Source of the DNA: Branchiostoma floridae
Taxonomy: Eukaryota > Chordata > Leptocardii > Amphioxiformes > Branchiostomatidae
Assembly: GCF_000003815.2 (NCBI RefSeq)
Contig: NC_049980.1
Location: forward strand, 8,600,196-8,664,195
Direction: 5' to 3'
DNA length: 64,000 bases
This document shows positions 1 to 11,900 of the stretch, piece by piece (the stretch's first letter is position 1; every line of letters starts with the position of its first letter). The notes under the pieces are model-generated. The model had not been told where the DNA came from and searched no databases. It worked only from the letters and a program-made list of their open reading frames with translations. The translations under genes and the position numbers were made by a program.

Positions 1-756
1 GCGAATTTACGAGCAAACTTAACTGCTACGCAGTCTGTTCGGATATTGTATTTTGTAGCCTCTGCCACCTTTGCTACTGGGTAATAAAGTATATATGTGC
101 AGTTGTGTTTATCTTTTATTCAATAACTGTGCGACTACGTCCTACAGGTTGACCTGCACTGTAACTCAGGCTTTTATACTGGTCATAACTGCCCGTGAAG
201 AGCTCTGTACTACTGTTTTTTTCTACTCCACATTCTGCGTATTCGTTACCTAGTACATAGAGCGTTACATGCAACGCTAGTTCACCTTTTTCTGCGAGGT
301 AACATACATGTACATTCGTTGTTTTTAAACATATGGTGTTTAAAGTGAACGGACTGTGGTATATTGCAATATTTTCAAAGAACTACAGCTTAAAAACACC
401 GTCCGTCGACTTGATATCCCCAAAAACGCAATTTCCAAGAACAACAGATATAGGTTACCTTGCGCATAAAGGTGAACTAGTGTTATAGCGTGATATATGT
501 AACTCCCCAATCAGATATAGAAGTGGTAATTTTTCTATGTTATCTACTTATAATCAGGTTTGCATTGATATTTCATGTCTTGGCGTGGTGCGACTTTGGC
601 GCACTGCTATGTTAACTATGTTTAGTCATCAATTGTATAAAATGAAATAAAAAGTATTAAATGTGTTTTTGTATAAAATAAATTTTTATAACTTAATTGC
701 AACGCCACATTGTCACTGTTACTGTTATGTATTTATGAATAAAAAAGTGGTAGATA
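1..756. other. Left-edge spacer with one inverted-repeat element
   Basis: No coding exon is recognisable. The stretch is AT-rich, with plus-strand AATAAA motifs near 645-685. An inverted-repeat element at about 274-484 (family with GCTAGTTCACC ends, listed separately) is the only defined structure. The 3' end of the minus-strand membrane-protein gene should fall here, but I see no convincing minus-strand polyadenylation signal close to its stop codon. Confidence 0.5.
274..484. mobile_element. GCTAGTTCACC element, near full length
   Basis: Left ACGCTAGTTCACCTTTTTCT, right ACAACAGATATAGGTTACCT to AAAGGTGAACTAG. Inner TATTGCAATATTTTCAAAG palindromic centre. Confidence 0.75.
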
Positions 757-1883
757 CTATTCCAAAGGCAAACCCACCTCATAAGAGAGATTGTGTCTTC
801 TATCCACCACCAGAAGAGACTCCAAGTTTTCCTGTGAGTAGACGTCGGCATCTTGATGCAATGACACATAGTTCTCAGTAGCGTAAAGTTCGTCTTCCGG
901 CAGCTGTTCCACCTTCGACGCGACCCGCGCTTCAGGGAGTTTGTACTCTGCCGTTCCTGTTGCCGGACCCCCTCCCCCGCCGTTGTACCAGATCATGGAG
1001 ATGACGCTGAGACTGAGCGGTAGGACCGCCGTCAGGAACATGAGACAGAACTGTCTCAGCTGTAAACACAGGTGGTCAAAGCTACGGAACCAAGGATGGT
1101 CCAACACTGACCTGAAAAACAACAACAAACAGATCATGGAGATAACGCTGAGACTGAGCGGTAGGACCGCCGTCAGGAACATGAGACAGAACTGTCTCAG
1201 CTGTAAACACAGGTGGTCAAAGCTACGGAACCAAGGATGGTCCAACACTGACCTGAAAAACAACAACAAACAGATCATGGAGATGACGCTGAGACTGAGC
1301 GGTAGGACCGCCGTCAGGAACATGAGACAGAACTGTCTCAGCTGTAAACACAGGTGGTCAAAACTACGGAACCACGGGTGGTCCAACACTGACCTGAAAA
1401 ACAACAACAAACAAATGATTGGTCATCAGTATTGATCCTGAAGAAGCCGACAGTGATCGCGTTGAAAGTTGATCCGTANNNNNNNNNNNNNNNNNNNNNN
1501 NNNNNNNNNNNNNNNNNNNNNNNNNNNNNNNNNNNNNNNNNNNNNNNNNNNNNNNNNNNNNNNNNNNNNNNNNNNNNNTCAGTACACACTAGGCTTGAGC
1601 TATGCATGCCATGGCTTCTACGAGTATTGCCTCGCTGCATCTTTGCTTTAATAAAATATGAAGAAAAAAATCGTAATGGCACCATGATAAGGATATAGTC
1701 AAGACACAGAGCGAAGGTGTACGTCGAGCATTAAGGTTATCACCATGGCAACGAAAGACCTCACCTGTCATTCTGACTGAGTCCCTTGCTGTCTTCTGTC
1801 TGGTCGACCCGTTTGTGAGGAAACCGCAGGTGTCGTCTGCGATGTACCAACACAGGTCCGGCATCTTCCGCGGAATCCTCCAT
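757..1883 (-). CDS. Putative single-pass membrane protein, two exons, unrecognised
   Basis: I do not recognise this gene. Exon 1 is 1883-1765 (ATG at 1883, 39 codons plus two bases, donor GACAG|gtgagg). Exon 2 ends at the TAG at 757-759 and begins after one of three identical acceptors (TTTTTCAG|GTCAGT) at 1393, 1252 or 1111. Exon 1 ends in phase 2, which joins the exon 2 frame correctly. With the last acceptor the protein is 157 aa; with the first it is 251 aa. It shows a basic N-terminal stretch (HRRRHLRFPHKR), one hydrophobic helix per repeat copy (FCLMFLTAVLPLSLSVISMI), a glycine run (YNGGGGG) and an acidic C-terminal tail with several tyrosines (ELYATENYVSL). A 100-base assembly gap lies in the intron, so a hidden exon cannot be excluded. 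The phase match and open frame support a real gene; the function is unknown. Confidence 0.55.
970..1393 (-). repeat. Tandem triplication of intron tail plus exon 5' part (141-bp unit)
   Basis: Three near-identical copies of a 141-bp unit are phased at 1393, 1252 and 1111 (minus-strand acceptors). Each unit holds a pyrimidine-rich acceptor and the coding sequence for the hydrophobic helix. The unit length is 47 codons and the units stay open when read through. Only the last copy continues into the unique glycine-rich and tail-coding part. Confidence 0.9.
1479..1578. other. Assembly gap (100 N)
   Basis: One hundred undetermined bases inside the intron of the minus-strand membrane-protein gene. 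An exon, or further repeat copies, could be hidden here. Confidence 0.99.
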
Positions 1884-3622
1884 GTTTCCCTTCAGTCAAT
1901 GTGGAACTCTTTCTTTTACGAGGAGCAAATTTTCCACGCTACACCATTTTACAAGTCGATGTTGTATTTGAAGGCGAGTTCTTCATGTATGGCAGTGTCG
2001 GCGTTGCTCTCGTGCTCTATACGAGTATGTTACTCAATACATTATCTCTGGATGGTGTGAGCGAAAGCCACTTGAAGCCCAAGCCATTGAACACGCTATG
2101 CTGTCATACGAGCCCTGCAATCCTCACGCAGCATACAGTATAGTAGCGACAGTAATGGAACCGTAGATGCGCTATCAGGAACCGAATGGCACTCCACAGT
2201 CGCCCCGCGTGCAACTGACTATCTGTATATCCGCGTGTCCGCCGAGGTGATTTACACCGTAGAGGGGGTATCATTTGTATCAGCTTGGCGCTCCCCCATC
2301 CGCGTCCATCCTCTACCGTAGTCAATCATGAGAAAATGGAGCCATGTAAATAGGCTTACACGATACGTTATAATAACGTTATTATGCTAGAGGCGCCACG
2401 GTACGAGATGGAATCTTCCGTGGATTATTTTGCGTGTGCATGTGTCTCGTCCGCTGAGGACTTTCCCATAAGAGAGCTAAATGTTGCCATGTCCCGGATT
2501 AGGTTAATCTATCTAAGGCTTTCAAGAGGGGTGGACCAAAACTAGAAAATGACAGAAGCAAAGGAAAACGGATATACCTTCTTATGGCAGGTATTATTTC
2601 AAAATACAAATGAAGATTTTACCTGACTGATCAAGACGTGAATGCAGTAAAAACAAACAAAACAGACATAAATGTTGTTTCTAACTGTATTGCGCCCCCT
2701 AACATTTGAGTGGTCTAATCGGGGTTCCCTTATGAAAATGATGCTGGTTCGGTATTGATCTGTACATGTATGTATGGCTCGTAACATGGTAGCAGTCGTG
2801 CCAATCTCTAGGCGCTTATAGAGCAGTAAAATACCTTATTCACTCAAACCTTAGTCGTTGACTGGAAGATTTCTAGGTGAACGAGGGGTATGTGGGGAAA
2901 CATGTAACATAATGGTATATTAGATTTTGGTTTTGATGTAACCATTAGTATTGAAGAGTAAACAAATAAAAAAATAAGGACAAGATACAAAAAAATACCC
3001 CTCCTTCTCTCGATTGCGTTCTGACATTCTACCAATACCAATTCTAGCAAAGACGGTTAAATAAATGCAACGTAATTCCCATGCATGATGAGTATAACAT
3101 TAGCGCGCTAGCGCTACCGATTTTGTATCCATGAGATGTTTGTAAATTGAGGTCACTCGAATGTTCCACTGATACTAATGTAGGGTAAGGCAGGTTATTC
3201 ATACATGTATATGGCCAAATACTGATGTAGAATAGCACAATGAAATAGCATCGTGAGAATATGATCCAGTAATGCTGAACCTTTCGTTTTGCAGTCGGCG
3301 GAAATGACCGTTACAAAGCGTCTGGTTCCCCATGTGTGCTGTCCCTAGTGCTGAAAAGTAGGTTGACATGGTGTTCTAGGCCAGACTGTGGTAATCAAAT
3401 TTCTCGCTGTCCAGGGCCGTAACGTAGTCATTGTTAGCACTTACACGATACTTTGGGCTAGTCTTGGAACAGGTGTATATTAACCTCTACATCTGTCTCA
3501 AAATCTGTGGGCCGGAGAAAATAATATCCCACAGAATTCGACACCGTAATCGAGCTGCACTACATCACGCTGTCTCTACCAGACTCCTAAAGCTGTTGTT
3601 GGGTTGCCAATGTTGAAACTCA

Positions 3623-3732
3623 TAGCCTGGTATCCAGCCGTAATTTAGCTCCCGAGTCTCTTCTCTCCTCTTTGCAATTACAAAGAGGAGAGAAGAGATT
3701 CGGGAGCTATATTACGGCTGAATACCAGGCTA
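3623..3732. repeat. Foldback hairpin element, about 52-bp arms
   Basis: The left arm starts TAGCCTGGTATCCAGCCG and the right arm ends CGGCTGAATACCAGGCTA. The arms are nearly perfect reverse complements over about 50 bases and almost touch (loop about 6 nt). The size and shape suggest a MITE-like foldback element. Confidence 0.85.
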
Positions 3733-5180
3733 GAAACCCATTGGCCGGCTAACTCTTTTCAAATTATAATTATTCTGTTTGACCAATTTGTGGCAAACCA
3801 AGGCCGCACGTTGCGCACCCATTCCCACAGAAGGCTTATCACTCGGATGCCCACAAAAAGCATGACTTAGTGAAGCTCGACCACGGTGGTGAAGTCTTCT
3901 CTCCAAAAGATTTTGAAACTGAAGTTGAAATCAATTCACGTCTGTTTTGAAGACCACACGAAACTATCCTGTAAGCGTCTTTCCGATGATTAAAAAATAT
4001 ATATTGAAGTGCCAGTAAGTGATACAAGTCACAAGCTACGGACGCAGTTATTGGGTGGTATTGATATAACGTTACATCATATCAAGGAAAATTTTTAGTC
4101 CTCATGTAAGCTCAATGTTCTGGTTAAAATTGGCATTGTAAGAGCTTTCAAAGTATTGAGCTTTTCGTCGTCATTCGCATCAGCTACCAAATGTAATTGT
4201 CAGTTTGAGTTCTTGATGCTATAAGTCTCTTTTTGTCTAGTCTTATGGCTACAAGCGCTGATAGCCAATTACGGGAGGTTTAGATCTTACCAACAACGCC
4301 CTGGCCTAATCCTTGGACCTTATGGTCATTAACGTTAGCTATAGCCCAGCTGGGTTCAAGCATGGTGAGAAGTACACTGGATCAACTAAGGCATCGATGT
4401 AGACAGTCATGGAGCGCCCCCTAATGACCAACATTTGTTTTGCACAAACAAAAGGTCGCGAGGGGACAATTTACTAGCCTCTACAAGTCCCGTCTCCGTA
4501 TTCATTTTCAAGAAGTTGTAAGCGATATATCAGATCATGCTACATGAGGTCTAAAAATTCGGGGTTAAGCTGAACTTGAAAGGTGTCTAATGATGCAAAT
4601 TAGCCTGTCCTCTTTTCTTTCAGTCTTTCTCGTGACTTATGAGCTCAAACAAAGAAGCATGTTTTCGCAATGTTATAAACATTTCTCCGCAGGAGTACCT
4701 TCGCTATTTTAATAGGCCACAGCAATTAGATTCTGTGGATGGCATCAGGCCCTCATTAAGTTTTGCCGGATTTAAAAAAAAGGCAGCCTTGATCGTCGTG
4801 TAGAAGCGACAGTAGTGAGGTACATGTAGCCATTATTATTTTATTAGTGATTATTAGTGAAACTAGTTCAGAACTTCTAACATAGTAAAATTGGTACCAA
4901 TGTGGTTACTATGACTAGTTGTAACCTTCATTAATAATAACAAGGCTTGCCCACACTAAAGTAGTAGTGCACTTCTTGAAATAAAAGACTTGTTGGCTAT
5001 AATACCATGTGTTGTCGCTTTAACTCATGTTGGAACGCTTCAGCGTCTATATTTTTAAAGTCTAGTCATCTTGTTTTGTTTTGGTTTTACCCAACGTTAT
5101 ATTGTTTTTTTTTTATCCCTCTCTCACTAGATTTTGAGTCTGCAGATGATGGCATTCATAAAATTTACTTTCTGTGGTAA

Positions 5181-5367
5181 TACCCCCCTCACATTAGGCG
5201 CGATTCGATCGGACGACGAGTCTACGAGCTCTAATCTACGAGGAGGCATGACCCTGATGCCGACGAAGAAATGGCAGAGTTCCCCCTTCCCGTCAGGGTC
5301 ATGCCTCGATAATTTAGAGCTCGCAGACTCGTCGTCCGATCGAATCGCGCCTAATGTGAGGGGGGTA
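5181..5367. mobile_element. Foldback MITE-like element with TACCCCCCTCAC termini
   Basis: Terminal inverted repeats of about 43 bp (starting TACCCCCCTCACATTAGGCG) are perfect or nearly so, and the complementarity continues inward imperfectly through the AGGCATGACCCTGA segment. The element is 187 bp and has no coding capacity. I do not see an obvious target-site duplication. Confidence 0.85.
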
Positions 5368-5797
5368 TGCATCGTGTGCAGAAAGTAGTAATACAGTTTC
5401 AGGCACACCGCTCCCTTCTTTTTCTTAGTAATGACAATTTATCAAAATAGGCATAACTTGATTCAACATATGATCGTTGGAAGCCTATTAAACTAATTTC
5501 CTAATGACTGTAACGAGCTCGCCGGAGTTAGTGAGTGAGTGAGAAACGTTAAAATGATCTAACATGTTTTGGAAGAATTTATCCGTAATGTTGTCACTGA
5601 CGCAGTACGAATTCTTTTACTGCCAACGTTAATATTTTTCAATTCACTATTAATTTCAAAGAACGATGATAGATAAAACGCAGTATTAGTTTACTAAATG
5701 TGTATATCAAACCTATTTGTTTTGTATATTTTTTTCAACTACCCACGTGCGTATGACCTAATGGTATCGCCCCCAGCACCTCCTGTTTTGCCGGAAG

Positions 5798-5850
5798 CTA
5801 CGTCATGAATGTTGATTATGATGTCACTAGTGACCGCCATCTTGGACAGG
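5798..5850 (+). promoter_or_regulatory. Putative UBE2R core promoter motifs
   Basis: A CRE-like TACGTCA at about 5799 and a YY1-type motif CCGCCATCTTGG at 5834-5845 lie 110-165 bases upstream of the UBE2R start codon. YY1 motifs of this form are typical of TATA-less housekeeping promoters near the transcription start. The motifs are visible; their use here is inferred. Confidence 0.4.
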
Positions 5851-5961
5851 AGACAGGAAACATAACAAAAGATTGCCAAGATTTCTGACTCACAGTGACG
5901 GTTTCACTCACAAGAAACGGTCAGAAAGTTGCGTCCTGCGTTTGTCATATAGTTTTAGACG

Positions 5962-8900
5962 ATGGCGAGCCCTCCCATGAGTGGATCGTTGCGAGCGCTA
6001 GCGTTAGAGCTGAAAAATTTGCAAGAAGAACCAGTGGAGGGTTTTAGAGTGAACCTCGTCAATGACGAAAATCTGTATGAATGGCAAGTTGCGATCTTCG
6101 GGCCACCCGACACACTCTACGAGGGAGGATACTTTAAGGTAAGAGAAGAAATACAGACTTAAGTCGTAGTTCTACCATAATCTTGTCGGATTTAGAGAGT
6201 TTGAGAAAGTTGAAGCTCGAAAATGGCGGAAGGGGAAAAAAATTCCCCTCCGCATTGCATCATCAACATGGCGGAACAAAACAGCTGACGGACAGAACAG
6301 GCCGGCCGGCCGTAGAAAGAAAATTTACGTCGGGGCAAAATCTTATATCAAGTTCCCAACGTTACCTAACACACTAGGATAAGTTTGGCCCAACATTTAG
6401 TGCCTTTTTATGGTGTATTGACCGTTCCCTGTTTGGATATTTTTCTAACAAGACAACAAGTTTCGGTTAGCTTTTGTTTAAACCAACGTTACTTTATTTC
6501 GTCACCAAGTGAATAGCGTAGCTACCAATTGTTTGACATATTTACAAAATATCATGGAACCTTGTCCTTAAGATTGATAAGGCCGTAATGGTAAGACATT
6601 CTTGGGTCCACTCAATTGGTACTTGTGTGTAAATATGCTGGGAAGCAAAACAGAGGATGCACACATGCTTGGCTCTTGAGTCTGAGTCTGGTTGCTTGTG
6701 TGTGACTCAGTTCCGGAGCTCCTTTCCCCACAGACGTCAACAAAAATAACACCCTGAGTCGCAGGCATATAAGTCAAGACATGTTGTCACTACCAGAGCA
6801 TTTTGGCATCCACGATTCGTTCTCCCACGGAGCAAATGTTCCTTTCCATTTCTGAAACAACCCAAGCCCAGAAAACACAGATGTCGGGAAGCCGTTAGAC
6901 TGATGAGATCAGTCAGTAGTATTATTTACAATCTACTGTTATGACTGTTCTACAGAATGAGTGTTGCTAGACTGGTTTTGTAATAATAGGTATGGGTGGG
7001 GAAAAGGGTGGTTATTTTGCCATTTATGGACATTTTAAGGAGGCAAATCAACAAATCGATGTATATAAGTTTTGGTTGTCACAGGTGGAGAGTCTTTTGT
7101 CTTGCTCCTGTACATTTCCCTCACTGAACAAGCTGTGTGAAAGAGCCTGTGTGTTTGTGTTAGGTTTGGCAGTCTGACTGGATATAAAACACACAAATCT
7201 ACAGTCTGATGGAAAAATTGCCCCTCGTTAGAACCTACTATCAGCTGCTCGTTATTATTTGCGACGAAAACATGGATGTACGCATCAACGATAACCATCA
7301 ACGATAACCTGTTATTCATGTAAAATAAGCCCTCATATTACAAAGGTGTCATTTGTATCAAGTAACACACTTATAAATGAACCACAGTTTTTGGTGCTCT
7401 TTGTTGATTGAGACTATTGAGCAGTTCTAGAATTTTGTTAGACTAAATAGATTCAGCAGTGAAGCACTGAAGAAGACCCATGAAAAATTATGTTTTGTAT
7501 GATGAATGTATAAGTGTGTTATTGTGTTGTTTGTGTTACAGCTCAATGGTATATAACATTGTTAGTCTGACTCCTAGATAAACTTATAAAGGAGCAAAAT
7601 CTGATTATAGATAGTGTGTTTATATGAAGCGAGACAAAAATAGTATATCTGCGTGCTGATATCGTTGAATGGTTGGGTCGAATTTTGTGATAAAAGCCGT
7701 AAGATCACAAGATGTTATCAGTGATTTGAGACGTTTCCCATTTGTGTTTTTTAGAATGGGCATTTTTGAGCATTTTTCAGAAATAAAGTAGACATTCAGT
7801 AGATGTAGTTCTACAATTATCTCCTGATGATAGCAGGTTTTGATAAAAGGTTGTTTGAAAGGTGCTCCATACCTACTATTCATATGTATGCAATACATTA
7901 TTGATCAGGTCAACTTATGTATTGTTCATGGTTGAAAGAGTGCCTTAATGCAGGAGAAGTATTGATATCTCATTGTGGATCAGTGCTAACCTAGCTACAG
8001 GCATGGCCAGGAAACAAGCACCAGTGGCACCAGGTGTTAGCTGGCATTGTGTGTGGTGGGACAGGGTCCACATTTGTGTGTTCTGTGACCTCGCTTTACT
8101 GTAAATGCAGAAAATGTCGCGGTGGTTTAATGTTCGCGGTTTTCACAGTGGCAGCTTCACCGCAAACTAAAAACCGCCGCGAACATTTTTCCATGGCAGT
8201 AAGATACATGGTGCTACCCTAAACGTAAAACCACCGCGAAAAGTCCCTTTTCCCGCTACCGCAAAGTTAAGTCCCCACGAACTTAAATGCATTTACAGTA
8301 ACACATGCAAAGCTAGATACATGGACAGACATTGTTGCATTGCAAGCTACTCTGTGACGGCGGGTAACTTTGTATTGTACTTGTCAGATATGATGAGAGT
8401 TCGCATCTGTATCTCCCTTATTTACGTCACGGAACTATGTTACCTACGGTCACTTGTTCTGCATTTCAAAATTTGAATTGATGATATAAACAATGGTTTT
8501 CTTGAGAACAGGCACAGTTGAAATACATAGCAAATCCACAAATAATTGACACCAACATATCTAACATATGTTGGTGTCAATTATTTGTGGATTTGCTATG
8601 TATTTTGAAAGAGTTAAAAGATAAGACAATGGGAGCATATGTCCGTTACAAAATTTTCTTTCTTTAGTTTTCAGGACTTCGGGACATACACATTCAATAA
8701 TGTATAGACCTAATTGAACGTCTTGCCTTGTGGTAAATTTGATACCACGACGTTATATTTTCTCACAATGTACTACACAGTATCAATTGAAGCTCTTCCC
8801 ACCCTAGTGACTTGATAAAAGCTAAATGGTACTAAAAGCCACACGGACAACTCTCGCTTATAATTTGGTAACATCGAATAGACTGCAGATCTTTTTGAGT

Positions 8901-11900
8901 CTCCCCTGTGCCGCCCTTTCCTTTCCTAATTCAGTTACGACAAGAAACCTCCTTGGTTACGACCAGTGTTTCCGCCAGACCTCAGCTGGGAGACCGTCCA
9001 CCTTGGGGCGCGAAAACCGCGAAAATTAAATTTAATCGCAAAACCGCGAACATTAAATTCAATTGTAAAACCGCGAAAATTAAATTTAATTGTAAAATCG
9101 CGAAAATTAAAGTTAATGGTTAACTGTCGCAAGAAAAAACAAAACAACTAACGTCCGATTAAGTTCAGTGCCGAAGTGTTATGATCTGTGCCGCGTACCG
9201 GTATGCCGCACCGAACGGGTACTACGACTTTTAAAAAGTTCTAGAAACGGTTCTTGGACTTTCAAAAAAGAAATAGCATTTGTATATATTCTCGTTTATG
9301 TTGTAGTATACTTATAAATCATCTAAAACCTTCCATAGATCGAGAAATTTGCGTTCAGAAATGACGAAAAACATCGTCTATCGGCGACAGTAAGCGTAAT
9401 GGCGGCCGAAATCCCGCAATCTCACGTGGTGACTTCTCGCGAGATCTGGGAAAGCTAGCGACGTCACGGGAAAGTAGCGCTGTGATTGGCTAGGATACAC
9501 AACAGCTACTGACCGCCATTTTTGATGCGTATTTATCCCGAAAATTTCTGCCGTTTTCGGAGATTTGCGGGCTCAAAACTCATATAAAAAGGAACCAAAG
9601 TTATACTTGATGTTTTTTACGTCCATCACCTCTTATGTGAACATTTTATTTTTCCGCTGTGTTGCCGATAACGAACTTGAAAGAGATCGGGGATTTCCCG
9701 TGCCAAGCACCCGGTGGGCACATGTTTCTGATCATCGTGTTTTGTTTTGTTTACGATGATTGATGATGAAAACAGAGACTAAAGTTTTTAATATCTAGAC
9801 AAAGTTAGTGTGTTTAGCTTCAATACAAAACACAAAACTGCGGTTTACATTTATCGACTTTGTACAGATTTCTCGGCAAAATGTGGGTCGCATTTTTTTA
9901 TGAGGACGGCCTCTGTTTGCGTTCAAGCCGTCCAAAACGAAATGAGACCGTCAATGGACGGGTGGACGCCCCTCTGGCGGAAACACTGGTTACGACTACC
10001 TTGACACAGCTCGGGTCACGTCCCCAGGCCATGTTGATATTGAGTGGTCAGTGCTGGGCTAGACTGGCCTTGTCCCTGTCTTTAAGTTAAAGATGCCACC
10101 CAAGGCCAGGTTCTTTGAAGTTTGAGTCAGGATTTCTACTGTTTTATATTACTAGTAGTATTGCACTGGAATGAATCTAGAAAGGCTATCTGGGGTCAAT
10201 CTGTTATAACTATAGAGATTTATTTGCCTTTCAGCTTATTCTGTTATAGCTTGTTTTTCATAAGTCTTACATAACCAAGCAATACTATATGATAGATATA
10301 GGGTATAGGGTAATTTTCTAAAAAAAATGAAGATTTGAGATGCGGATTTGGTGCAAAAATATTTCAAGAGGATATTCTATGTTGTCACTTCCTGCATCAA
10401 ATTATTGACTTGACAATAAATTATGAATCATTTGTCTGTCTCTGATGTGGGTAATTCTCTAAAAAAAAGATTTGAGATATGGATTTGATGTAAAAATGTT
10501 ATAAGACTTATTAGGAGGATATTCTATGTAGTCATTTCCAGCATCAAATTATTGATGTGACAATGAATTATGAATCATGTATCTGTCTCTGATGTGGTTC
10601 AGAGCGAAGTAACCCCACCCTTGCGTGTAAGGTCAGACCACTTTCTTACGTTACCACAGGATGTATGTAGGAAGTTAGCACAGGGCTGTATTTACATGGA
10701 GTTGATTTGGGTTGACCTCCAGGAGGTAACATGACCAGAAACAATGAAAACACCAGGAGAAAGGGACAAATAACCTTTGTTTGAACCCATTCTGGAACAG
10801 AATAACCCAAGAATAATGTCACATATGTTATATATATATATAGCAAATTGTAAACTAGATACCAAAACTGGAAGTTCCCCTGTAGTACCGTAACAAGCTG
10901 CTTGGTGCCTAGAATGAATTACATGGAGGTCTCATCAAGACCTACCCATATACCAAATATCAAGACCATCTATTCATGCCTTCTCGAGTTCTGCTGTTCA
11001 CCCATGTAGTGATGTACAGACATACAGGTATACAAATGCTACCAAATTCATAATTTTCTTGGCGACGCTAATAAAGTTAAAATGGCAACACAAAGAAATC
11101 ATTTACAGTATTGTAAACAAAAGAGCCACATTGGATTCTTGAGTAAATGTTTGTTTAAAGTGTTGATCTTTTCAAGTCTCCATGCCATAATTCAGAAACA
11201 AATTACATAGATGTATTTATCTACAGCACAGTTTGTTAACTGTGAATATCACAACTGGCCTCAGTATTCCATTGTTAACATTGGTATTATTGTTCAGCAA
11301 GGTTCTCACTGGCATTGAAAATACGATATATATAGTATATGGAAGACACTTTGCTGCTCTCAGAGCGCATCTCATGTAGTTTAATTTTCTGGTATGGTTG
11401 TTACCAATTGATGAATAGGTCTTGCTTCACAATCACAATCCAGCTGAATGCAAGCCGAAAATACCCGCCTGCAGCCTTGGATGGTTGCAGAAAGTCGTTA
11501 AGATCGCAGAAAAAAATATAAGAATATACGACTCGCCACTCAAAATTGTAGATTTGTTATTATGAGTCACATGTCGAATGACACAAGAAGAAAAGAATTT
11601 CAAGTCTGAAAATGCCTAGTGCTGCTTCACTATATGGTGATTTGAATGTGTAGACCTTGAAGAGACGGAGACATACATGTATGCCCACTTCAGTATTAGT
11701 GATAAGGGAAGAGGGATTGAAGAGGGACCCAAGAGGGATTTCTGGGCTTCCACATGATAACCTTGTCCTAGGATTTGGTTTTAAAGTGGAATGAATAACT
11801 AAGCGGTTAGCCAACACAGAAAGTTGGAACAAACGAGTGTTACCTGACTGACTATCAACTTTAACCTTATTTAATGTGCAGAGTGCAGACTACATACAGA

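Larger units (their letters stand above)
1884..5961. other. Intergenic region between divergent genes
   Basis: This separates the minus-strand membrane-protein gene from plus-strand UBE2R. I see no coding exon. It contains two foldback elements (3623-3732 and 5181-5367), a small AT palindrome around 2369-2384 and the UBE2R promoter region near 5790-5960. The short open frames here have no recognisable domains. Confidence 0.5.
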
